Below, in pieces: positions 1 to 5,266 of a stretch of 5,266 nt of DNA; the first letter of the stretch is position 1; every line of letters starts with the position of its first letter. Under the pieces are notes generated by a model. It saw only the letters and a list, made by a program, of their open reading frames with translations, was not told the origin of the DNA and did not search any database. Position numbers and translations under genes: made by a program. The DNA is from Candidatus Elusimicrobium euhamitermitis (GTDB lineage: Bacteria; Elusimicrobiota; Elusimicrobia; Elusimicrobiales; Elusimicrobiaceae), in contig JAIRUU010000094.1 of the NCBI GenBank assembly GCA_031254225.1, forward strand, positions 1 to 5,266, read 5' to 3'.

Positions 1-802
1 GCCCTGAATAAAGCGCGGAACGCTGCATGTTGCGTTTTAAAATTTCATGCGTTTTTGCGGTTGTCCGCGTAATATAACACGTCAGAAAATCACGTTTAAA
101 GGGAGCGGTAAAAATTGACATGGGCTCAAAAGGGTCGTCTGACGGCTGGGGATGGAAAAGCGAAAAATCAACGTGTTTGGCGTTAACGCGCATGGGCGTG
201 CCCGTCTTAAAACGCTCTACGTTAAGGCCCAGAGCGCTTAAATTTTTTGTTAACAAATTGCTCGCCCCGTCGCCGTATCTTCCGCCCGGCATTGTTACGT
301 TGCCGATATGAATAACGCCGCCCAGAAAAGTGCCAGTTGTTAAAATTACCGTCTTAGAAATATATTTTGTGCCGCGCAGCGTGAGCGCGCCGTTTAGTTT
401 CCCGCCGTCAAAACAAAGCTCCGTAACTTCGTCCTGCACAAGTTCCAGATTCTGCTGTTTTTCAAGAGTATTTTTATAGGCAAACTGGTAAATTTTTTTG
501 TCGCACTGCACGCGCGGGGAGTGGACGGCGGGCCCTTTGCCCGTGTTAAGCATGTGATAATGCAAAGCCGCGGCGTCCGCAATTTTTCCCATAGCGCCGC
601 CGAGCGCGTCAATTTCTCTGACTATCTGACCTTTGGCAAGGCCGCCTATGGACGGGTTGCACGACATTTGCGCAATGGTATCTAAATTTTGCGTGACCAG
701 CAGAGTTTTGACGCCGAGGCGCGCGGCCGCAAGCGCGGCCTCGCAGCCCGCGTGCCCGCCGCCAACGATGATAACGTCATATTCCGTTTTATATGTGTAC
801 AT
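1..802 (-). CDS. mnmG: tRNA U34 carboxymethylaminomethyl modification enzyme MnmG (GidA), N-terminal 267 residues, cut by window edge
   Basis: MnmG is the FAD/NADH-dependent partner of MnmE; together they add aminomethyl or carboxymethylaminomethyl groups to C5 of wobble uridine 34 in the cytoplasm. The frame opens MYTYKTEYDVIVVGGGHAGC, with the FAD-binding Rossmann motif GGGHAG at residues 14-19. MSCNPSIGGLAKG follows at 46-58 and contains Cys48, matching the conserved catalytic Cys47 of E. coli MnmG. Other family blocks are LNTGKGPAVHSPR (85-97), TTGTFLGGVIHIG (155-167) and FKTGTP (198-203). The frame is still open at base 1. About 43% of a usual 620-630 residue protein is present, ending just before the second active-site cysteine block (around E. 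coli Cys277). The ATG shares one base with the mnmE stop (TAATG), and an AGGG lies 5 bases upstream, supporting this start. Small deviations from the usual motifs are KTGTPMR for KTGTPPR and GKGPAV for SKGPAV. The assignment is essentially certain. Confidence 0.97.
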   Translation of the reverse strand, partial: MYTYKTEYDVIIVGGGHAGCEAALAAARLGVKTLLVTQNLDTIAQMSCNPSIGGLAKGQIVREIDALGGAMGKIADAAALHYHMLNTGKGPAVHSPRVQCDKKIYQFAYKNTLEKQQNLELVQDEVTELCFDGGKLNGALTLRGTKYISKTVILTTGTFLGGVIHIGNVTMPGGRYGDGASNLLTKNLSALGLNVERFKTGTPMRVNAKHVDFSLFHPQPSDDPFEPMSIFTAPFKRDFLTCYITRTTAKTHEILKRNMQRSALYSG

Positions 803-803
803 T
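791..803. repeat. 13-base near repeat at the mnmG start (copy 1)
   Basis: ATATGTGTACATT on the plus strand spans the mnmG start codon. It matches ATATGTATACATT at 2156-2168, which spans the mnmE start, in 12 of 13 bases. In copy 1 the mnmG ATG lies inside the element. In copy 2 the mnmE ATG sits at its other end and in a different frame. It may be chance in AT-rich start regions. Confidence 0.35.
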
Positions 804-2157
804 ATTTCCCTACGCAAAATTTTGAGAAAATTATTTCTAAAATATCGTCGGCGTAAACTTCGCCTATAATTTCTTTAAGGCCGCGCAGCGCGCGGCGTAT
901 GTGTTCGGCGGTAAGTTCAAGGCCGGCGTCAAGGCTGACGGATTCTTTCGCTTTCTCAATTTCGGCAGAAGCTTTTGAGAGCATATCGTAATGCGCGGCG
1001 GAGGTGATTATGTTTGAGCGCGCGTCAACGGCGTCTAAATTTGTAAGTCTTATTATTTCTTCTTTAAGTTCCTGCACTCCTCCTCCGGTTTTGGCGGAGA
1101 TTTTTAAGACGGCGTCCGCCGCGCTCTCAAAGCCTGAAGGGGAATAATTTATGTCGGATTTATTTTCCGCAAGTATAATTTTTTTGCCCGATTTTTTTAT
1201 TTCCGCCCAGAGTTCCGCGTCCGCGCCGTCGGCCGCGCGGGAAATATCCTGCGTAAAAACAATAATGTCCGCCGCGTTTGCGGCCGCGCGGCTGCGCTCC
1301 ACGCCCTCGCGCTCGGCCGCGTTCAGCGCGTGCGCGCGTATGCCGGCGGTGTCTGTTAAAATTATTTTGCGGCCTTTGTAATCAAAAGCGTCTTCAATCG
1401 TGTCCCGCGTGGTTCCTGCGTCTTCGGACACTATCGCGCGGTTAAAACCCAGCAGCGCGTTTAACAGGCTGCTTTTGCCGGCGTTCGGCGCGCCGACTAT
1501 GCTTACTTTTACGCCCTCTTTTATAAGTTTGCCCGTGCGGAAAGTGTCCGTCAGACTTTTAATTTCCGTTGCCGAGCGTTCAAGCGTTTCCAGAGAATAT
1601 TCCGGGTCAAGCGCGTCCATTTCATCGTCAACGTCGTCAAGGCGGACCTCAATCTGCGCCAAAAGCTCGGACAGTATGTCTTTTATGAGCTGAAATTTTG
1701 CCGATAAATGACCCTCCATACCGTTCATTGCGGCGCCGTGGGCGGCGGCGTTGTCCGCGGCTATTAAATCGCACAGTCCCTGAGCCTGCGCCAAATCCAT
1801 TTTGCCGTTTAAAAAAGCGCGCATTGAAAATTCGCCGTTTTTTGCGGGACGTATATTTTTGTCCGCCAAAATTTCCAGCAGCCGGCCTTTTATATACGGG
1901 GAGCCGTGGCAGGAAATTTCAACCACGTCCTCGCCGGTAAAACTATGCGGCGCTTTAAAAAAAGTGACAAGCGCTTTGTCCAGCAGTTCATCGCCGTCAA
2001 AAATATCTTGGTAATAGACCTGGCGCGGACTCGGGCTGAAATTTTGACGTTTGGAAAGTTCAGTGACGGCCGGCCACGCCTCAGGCCCGCTGAGCCGCAG
2101 TATTGCCGCGGCGGCGGAGCATGAACCGGTAATTACCGCGCAAATGGTATCGTTCAT
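802..2157 (-). CDS. mnmE: tRNA uridine-34 modification GTPase MnmE (TrmE)
   Basis: MnmE is a K+-stimulated, dimeric GTPase that binds a folate one-carbon donor and acts with MnmG on tRNA wobble U34. The 451 residues have family-typical length and order. The N-terminal folate-binding domain carries PHSFTGED (70-77) and SCHG (82-85). A helical segment begins with GEFSMRAFLNGKMDLAQAQ (108-126). The G domain has G1 GAPNAGKS (222-229, with the K+-coordinating Asn225), G2 TTRD (249-252), G3 DTAG (269-272), G4 NKSD (332-335) and G5 SAK (354-356). Glu282 aligns with the catalytic Glu282 of E. coli. The protein ends in the conserved FCVGK tail with its cysteine at 448. I chose the ATG at 2157 because MNDTICAV matches the usual family start; an in-frame ATG at 2175 would add six residues (MLKCIH) with no family support. 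Neither start has a visible Shine-Dalgarno. Odd points: the usual PPGRGG loop reads GSCSAAAA (11-18), and the frequent TNARH segment after G5 reads TSAAH (385-389). Confidence 0.97.
   Translation of the reverse strand: MNDTICAVITGSCSAAAAILRLSGPEAWPAVTELSKRQNFSPSPRQVYYQDIFDGDELLDKALVTFFKAPHSFTGEDVVEISCHGSPYIKGRLLEILADKNIRPAKNGEFSMRAFLNGKMDLAQAQGLCDLIAADNAAAHGAAMNGMEGHLSAKFQLIKDILSELLAQIEVRLDDVDDEMDALDPEYSLETLERSATEIKSLTDTFRTGKLIKEGVKVSIVGAPNAGKSSLLNALLGFNRAIVSEDAGTTRDTIEDAFDYKGRKIILTDTAGIRAHALNAAEREGVERSRAAANAADIIVFTQDISRAADGADAELWAEIKKSGKKIILAENKSDINYSPSGFESAADAVLKISAKTGGGVQELKEEIIRLTNLDAVDARSNIITSAAHYDMLSKASAEIEKAKESVSLDAGLELTAEHIRRALRGLKEIIGEVYADDILEIIFSKFCVGK
807..811 (-). promoter_or_regulatory. 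Shine-Dalgarno of mnmG inside the mnmE C-terminal codons
   Basis: AGGGA on the minus strand ends 4 bases before the mnmG ATG. It is made from the Val-Gly-Lys codons of the conserved FCVGK C-terminus of MnmE. With the one-base TAATG overlap it points to translation of mnmG coupled to termination on mnmE. The match to the anti-Shine-Dalgarno is moderate. Confidence 0.6.
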
Positions 2158-2168
2158 ATGTATACATT
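2156..2168. repeat. 13-base near repeat at the mnmE start (copy 2), containing a 10-base palindrome
   Basis: ATATGTATACATT contains the perfect palindrome ATGTATACAT (2158-2167), placed immediately upstream of the mnmE ATG. It could be a small operator-like site. A 10-base AT-rich palindrome is weak evidence on its own. Confidence 0.35.
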
Positions 2169-2198
2169 TTAACATTTAAGGGGAACGGGGGGCAGAGG
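2158..2198 (-). other. 41-base gap between the nucleotidyltransferase gene and mnmE
   Basis: This is the only true intergenic space in the window. In the direction of transcription it starts with a pyrimidine-rich stretch (CCCCCCGTTCCCC), then turns AT-rich (TTAAATGTTAAAATG) and ends in the 10-base palindrome ATGTATACAT directly before the mnmE ATG. A TAAAAT hexamer (2171-2166) resembles a -10 box, but no convincing -35 lies at the proper distance. There is no purine-rich Shine-Dalgarno and no hairpin with a T-run, so I see no terminator. It may hold a weak internal promoter or nothing functional. Confidence 0.4.
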
Positions 2199-3686
2199 CT
2201 AGGGCTTTATCTGTTTGAGGAATTTTAACGCGTCTTCTTTTGTTTTGATTTTGCCGTCAACCTGCGCGAGGGTAACTTTTTCAAGCAGCTCGCCCACGCG
2301 CGGGCCCGAGGGGATTTGCAGGACGGACATAACGTCGCTTCCGTTAATTAATTTCTGCGGGTTGATTGTCGCGCGGTCCGCAAAATATTTTTTGAACATG
2401 AAATTTAAAACCTGCATGTGGCGCAGAGTTTTGCTGACATTGCTTTTGGCTTTGGCCTCGTCAATGGTCATTACCGGTTTGGAAGAGAGCGGCAGTATTT
2501 TTTTGAGCTGCGCGTCCGTAACATAACTGGCGTAATCCGCCCAGCAGAGAAGAAGGAGCGGCACCGCGGCGTCCTGCATGCCGCGGAAAAACTTGAAAAG
2601 GCCGCGGTCGGTAATCACGTCGTTGCTCGCAAGGTTGCTCGGGCGCAGGTGGTGGTGTATCATTGCGCAGATAAGGCGTATTTCCGACGTGCTGTAGCGC
2701 AGATTTTTTAAAATTTCTTCGGCCATGCACGCGCCCTGTTCTTCATGGAAAAAGAAGCGCAGGCGGCCGCCGGTTTTTTTTGCGGTCGCGGGTTTTGCGA
2801 TATCGTGCAGCAGCGCGGTCATTTTATAAAGCGCGGCGTCTTTGGCGTAAGGCTCAATTTTTTTGTAAAAGGCCGGATAAACGGTTTTTAAATTTTCAAG
2901 CAGATATTCCATGCGGCCGGCCGTCATCAGCGTATGTTCAAAAACGCCGCCTTTGCCGTAATAAACGCGCGCGCATTTTTTTTGGTCTTTTAAGACGGGA
3001 AATAACGCGTTAAGCAGGCCCGCGGCGTCCAAAATTTCCAAATTTTTTCTTACGCCGCGGCAGTTGAAAACGCGGATAAGCTCTTCTCTTATCCGTTCCG
3101 GCGCGCTTTGCGTTATAAGACGGGAATATTTTTTGACCTGCGCCAAAGTTTGTTTGTCAATTTTAAAATTTAACTCGGCGGAAGCGCGCAGCGCGCGCAA
3201 AGTGCGCAGCGGGTCGTCCTCAAAAACTTTTGCGCCGTTTGAGCGTATGGTTTTTGATTTTAAATCTTTTAAACCGCCCGCCAAATCAATAATTTCTTTA
3301 GGTTTTATTGACAGCAGAAAATAGTTTTTGCCATCAATAGTTTTAATTTTTATTTCAGGTTTCGCAATTGTCGGCAGGGCCAGAGAATTGACCGTAAAAT
3401 CTCTGCGCTTCAAATCTTCTTCTAAATTTTTTCCCTGGAAAGCGGTCAAATCAATCTGCAGTTTTTCTTTCCTGGTAATTAAACGCCAGACACCGAACTG
3501 CGCGTCCATTTCAAAAACGTTAGCGTCCAGTTTTTTGGCTAAAGTAAACGCTTCGGCCTTAATATTTGCGACCGGCAGCGCGACGTCAATGTCCGCGCTC
3601 GGCCGTTTTAAAACAGAGTCACGCACGCAGCCGCCGACGTAGAAGCCGTTTTCAATCCCCGCCAGCGCGGCCGCAATGCCGGTCAT
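2199..3686 (-). CDS. Class II tRNA nucleotidyltransferase / poly(A) polymerase family protein with HD domain (probable CCA-adding enzyme)
   Basis: This family adds nucleotides without a template to RNA 3' ends; the bacterial HD-domain type most often builds or repairs the tRNA CCA terminus. In the 495 residues the head has GGCVRD (18-23) and the metal-binding DID (32-34). RRDFTVN (94-100) is next, then GGLKDL (137-142), DDPLRTLRALR (157-167) and ERIREEL (197-203) of the nucleotide-recognition neck. An HD phosphohydrolase-like domain follows with His251, His294-Asp295 and Asp384, plus His314 and a His run at 344-346. The tail (about 447-490, LINGSDVM to TKEDALKFL) matches the C-terminal RNA-binding segment of HD-containing members. 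I chose the ATG at 3686, which shares one base with the upstream TGA; a TTG one codon earlier is equally possible. The recognition motif usually written EDxxR reads DDPLR here, a conservative change. Sequence alone does not separate CCA-adding, A-adding, CC-adding and poly(A) polymerase activity. The neighbouring tRNA-modification genes favour a tRNA role. Confidence 0.9.
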   Translation of the reverse strand: MTGIAAALAGIENGFYVGGCVRDSVLKRPSADIDVALPVANIKAEAFTLAKKLDANVFEMDAQFGVWRLITRKEKLQIDLTAFQGKNLEEDLKRRDFTVNSLALPTIAKPEIKIKTIDGKNYFLLSIKPKEIIDLAGGLKDLKSKTIRSNGAKVFEDDPLRTLRALRASAELNFKIDKQTLAQVKKYSRLITQSAPERIREELIRVFNCRGVRKNLEILDAAGLLNALFPVLKDQKKCARVYYGKGGVFEHTLMTAGRMEYLLENLKTVYPAFYKKIEPYAKDAALYKMTALLHDIAKPATAKKTGGRLRFFFHEEQGACMAEEILKNLRYSTSEIRLICAMIHHHLRPSNLASNDVITDRGLFKFFRGMQDAAVPLLLLCWADYASYVTDAQLKKILPLSSKPVMTIDEAKAKSNVSKTLRHMQVLNFMFKKYFADRATINPQKLINGSDVMSVLQIPSGPRVGELLEKVTLAQVDGKIKTKEDALKFLKQIKP

Positions 3687-5266
3687 CAAATTTCGTCCTC
3701 CGCCGCGCGCGCGCCGCGCGCGGCCAGTTTGGCCACGGCGTCTTTGCGCAATTCGCGCTTTAAAATTTTGCGGAGGGAATTTTTGGGCAGTTCCGTCATA
3801 AATTCAATGTCGCGCGGGCGTTTGTAACTGTCAAAATTTTGTTTTAAAAATTTTCTGAACGCGGCCTCGTCAAAATTCGCGCCCGCGGCTTTTACGGCGT
3901 AAAGTTTAATAAATTCGCCGCCCCTGCCGTCGGGCACGCCGACAAGCGCGCATTCTCCAAGGCCGGGAAATTCCATAATTTTGGCTTCCACCTGGGCGGA
4001 AAAAACTTTTAAACCTTTGATGATAATCATGTCTTTCTTACGGTCTTTTATGGAAATAAAACCCTCTTCGTCCACCAAACCTATGTCTCCGGTTTTAAAC
4101 CAGCCGTCATGCGTGAAAGCTTCTCTCGTGGCTTCGGGATTATTGTAATAGGCGTGAAAAACGTTGGGGCCTTTTACGCAGATTTCGCCCTCAACGCCGC
4201 GCTGCAGGTCTTGCTCGTCGTCGTCTTTAATAGCGATTTTTACGCCCGGCAGCGCTGGGCCGACCGTGCCTTTTTTGTCCATATTTTCAAGATTGACGCT
4301 TACTATGGGGCTGCATTCCGTAAGCCCGTAACCTTCCAAAAGCGGGATGCCGAGGTTTTTCTCAAAATGTCGCTGCGCTTCTTTGCCCAGCGGCGCGGCG
4401 CCGGAAATGCAGAAACGTATTTTTCTGAAAGCCCAGTACTGCAGATAAAGTCTTTTAATTCCTCTGGCCTCTTTTGCCAGGACTGAGAAAAGCTGCGGTA
4501 TGGCTATAAAAATAGTAACTTTTTCAAGCCCCATCAAATGCAGCCAGCCTGCGGGCGGCGTGATATTTGCGGTAATTACCGTTTTCATGCCGAGGTAAAG
4601 CGGCAGCACGGCGCACACTGTCCAGCCGAAAGTGTGGAACATTGGCAGCAGGCAGATTAAAGTGTCTTCCGAAGTTATGTTAAACGACTGCGCCGCCGCT
4701 ATAACGTTTGAAGCCAGATTGCCGTGCGTGATGACAGCGCCTTTGGGGTACCCCGTCGTGCCGGAGGTGTATAAAATAAAAGCGTCGTCTTCAAGTTTGG
4801 CAAGCGGCTCAATAATTTCCGGCTGCACTTTGCTTTTTCTTATTTCGTTTATAAAATCTTTGACGCACGGGTCAGGGTCGGCCTGCGGGGGAAGGTCCGA
4901 ACAGAAAATATATTTAAGCGCCGGAACTTCCGCTTTTGTTTTCAGATAAGTTTTAAGAAATTCGTTTTGCGTTATTACTATTTTTGCGCCGCTGTCTTCA
5001 AGAATAAATTTAATTTCGTCAATCTTTGAAATCATGAAATTTACCGGCACGGCGACCGCGCCTATTTTATACAGCGCGAAATTTGCGACTACAAACCAGA
5101 TGGAATTTTTGTGGACTATCGCGGCTTTGTCGCCCTTTCTCACGCCGCGGGCCCAAAAAAGGTCCGCGCATTTGTCCGTCACAATCTGCAATTCGTGATA
5201 AGTGTATCTTACGCCTTCAAAGACTGCGGCGGTGTTTTCCGGATAGCGGTAAGCGCTGTCCGCGAG
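3686..5266 (-). CDS. AMP-dependent acyl-CoA synthetase (long-chain fatty acid-CoA ligase type), 5' end cut by window edge
   Basis: ANL-superfamily ligase: it forms an acyl-adenylate from ATP and a carboxylic acid, then the CoA thioester. 526 residues are visible. The frame is open to base 5266, and residues before the first possible internal start (a TTG at 5191) already match the family (RYPENTAAVFEG, then YTYHEL), so the true start lies outside, probably only a few codons away. Motifs in visible numbering: the ATP/P-loop signature YTSGTTGYPKGA (166-177), HTFGW (211-215), EGYGLTEC (311-318), WFKTGD (389-394), the hinge region DRKKDMIIIKG (408-418), and the C-terminal catalytic lysine region LPKNSLRKILKREL (493-506) with Lys500. 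The usual Gly before that lysine is Arg499. The tail is Ala/Arg-rich (AARGARAAEDEI). No signal peptide or membrane segment is evident in the visible part. A fatty acid is the likeliest substrate, by resemblance to FadD-like proteins, but chain length and pathway cannot be read from the sequence. The stop overlaps the next gene by one base. Confidence 0.93.
   Translation of the reverse strand, partial: LADSAYRYPENTAAVFEGVRYTYHELQIVTDKCADLFWARGVRKGDKAAIVHKNSIWFVVANFALYKIGAVAVPVNFMISKIDEIKFILEDSGAKIVITQNEFLKTYLKTKAEVPALKYIFCSDLPPQADPDPCVKDFINEIRKSKVQPEIIEPLAKLEDDAFILYTSGTTGYPKGAVITHGNLASNVIAAAQSFNITSEDTLICLLPMFHTFGWTVCAVLPLYLGMKTVITANITPPAGWLHLMGLEKVTIFIAIPQLFSVLAKEARGIKRLYLQYWAFRKIRFCISGAAPLGKEAQRHFEKNLGIPLLEGYGLTECSPIVSVNLENMDKKGTVGPALPGVKIAIKDDDEQDLQRGVEGEICVKGPNVFHAYYNNPEATREAFTHDGWFKTGDIGLVDEEGFISIKDRKKDMIIIKGLKVFSAQVEAKIMEFPGLGECALVGVPDGRGGEFIKLYAVKAAGANFDEAAFRKFLKQNFDSYKRPRDIEFMTELPKNSLRKILKRELRKDAVAKLAARGARAAEDEI
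3697..3701 (-). promoter_or_regulatory. Shine-Dalgarno of the nucleotidyltransferase gene
   Basis: GGAGG on the minus strand lies 10 bases before the ATG at 3686 and 7 bases before the alternative TTG at 3689. The spacing slightly favours the TTG and codon preference the ATG, so the true start is uncertain by one residue. The site is formed by Ala-Glu-Asp codons at the C-terminus of the upstream acyl-CoA ligase, so it is read by ribosomes finishing that gene. Confidence 0.75.
3702..3724 (-). repeat. Perfect 10-bp G·C inverted repeat (potential mRNA hairpin) next to the Shine-Dalgarno
   Basis: On the minus strand the arms GCCGCGCGCG and CGCGCGCGGC are exact reverse complements separated by the three bases GCG. 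The stem is entirely G·C and its base touches the GGAGG at 3701-3697. No T-run follows, so it does not look like an intrinsic terminator. The alternating CG tract is also of the kind able to form Z-DNA. It encodes an Ala/Arg/Gly-rich stretch at the end of the acyl-CoA ligase, so it may be only a by-product of GCG and CGC codon preference. Confidence 0.6.

Noticed and set aside
725..740. 6-bp inverted repeat GGCCGC/GCGGCC with a 4-base loop in the early part of mnmG
   Set aside because: It is short and made of Ala codons (GCC/GCG) of the conserved Rossmann helix; similar GC-rich stems are expected often with this codon use.
1151..1940. Several open frames of 76-97 codons on the plus strand across the mnmE region
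   Set aside because: They lie antisense to a fully conserved MnmE frame, resemble no known family, are low in complexity (Ser/Arg/Ala-rich), and follow from the GC-biased codon pattern of the real gene.
2158..2200. A sigma-70 type promoter in the gap before mnmE
   Set aside because: TAAAAT is a fair -10 match, but sequences 15-18 bases upstream (such as TGCCCC) do not resemble TTGACA, so I do not call a promoter.
2461..2730. An 89-codon minus-strand frame inside the nucleotidyltransferase gene
   Set aside because: It is an out-of-frame reading of the HD-domain coding region, with Arg/Pro-rich sequence and no family resemblance.
3064..3642. Plus-strand open frames of 86 and 104 codons opposite the nucleotidyltransferase gene
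   Set aside because: They are antisense to the conserved catalytic head, with no recognisable domain and Ser/Lys/Phe-rich composition expected from the complement of the real codons.
3702..3724. The G·C hairpin as a rho-independent terminator of the acyl-CoA ligase gene
   Set aside because: It sits inside the coding region, is followed by GGAGGACGAAATTTG rather than a T-run, and the next gene starts immediately.
4109..4949. Plus-strand open frames of 125 and 105 codons opposite the acyl-CoA ligase gene
   Set aside because: They overlap the most conserved ligase motifs on the other strand and look like no known protein; they are shadow frames.

Overview
The window is a gene-dense bacterial chromosomal segment in which everything recognisable lies on the minus strand. 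In transcription order (high to low coordinates) it holds a long-chain acyl-CoA synthetase/AMP-dependent ligase (5' end cut by the window edge), a class II CCA-adding/poly(A) polymerase-type nucleotidyltransferase with an HD domain, mnmE (tRNA-modification GTPase) and mnmG (FAD-dependent tRNA-modification partner, 3' part cut by the window edge). No rRNA, tRNA, CRISPR array, insertion sequence, phage gene or origin is visible, and no non-coding stretch exceeds about 41 bases.

Layout: 5266-3686 is the acyl-CoA ligase. Its TGA stop shares one base with the ATG of the nucleotidyltransferase (TGATG). The nucleotidyltransferase occupies 3686-2199. A 41-base gap, the only real intergenic space, leads to mnmE (2157-802). 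The mnmE TAA stop shares one base with the mnmG ATG (TAATG), and mnmG then runs off the left edge. Spacing and overlaps fit one polycistronic unit with translational coupling at two of the three junctions.

Function: three of the four genes act on tRNA. The nucleotidyltransferase would build or repair the 3' CCA end. MnmE and MnmG form the complex that installs (carboxymethyl)aminomethyl groups on the wobble uridine U34. The acyl-CoA ligase activates a carboxylic acid, probably a fatty acid, through an acyl-adenylate; its link to the tRNA genes is positional only.

Organism: base and codon use is mosaic, with GCG/GCC for Ala and GGC for Gly beside almost exclusive AAA for Lys and TTT/ATT for Phe/Ile. 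Together with the divergence of several otherwise conserved motifs this suggests a bacterium outside the well-studied phyla. Elusimicrobiota or a similar gut/environmental lineage is a guess that I cannot confirm.

I do not see a previously undescribed system here. The points most worth a second look are a 10-bp all-G·C hairpin abutting the Shine-Dalgarno of the nucleotidyltransferase gene, a rewritten N-terminal loop in MnmE, the absence of a visible ribosome binding site for mnmE, and the joining of a lipid-activation gene to a tRNA-maturation cluster.
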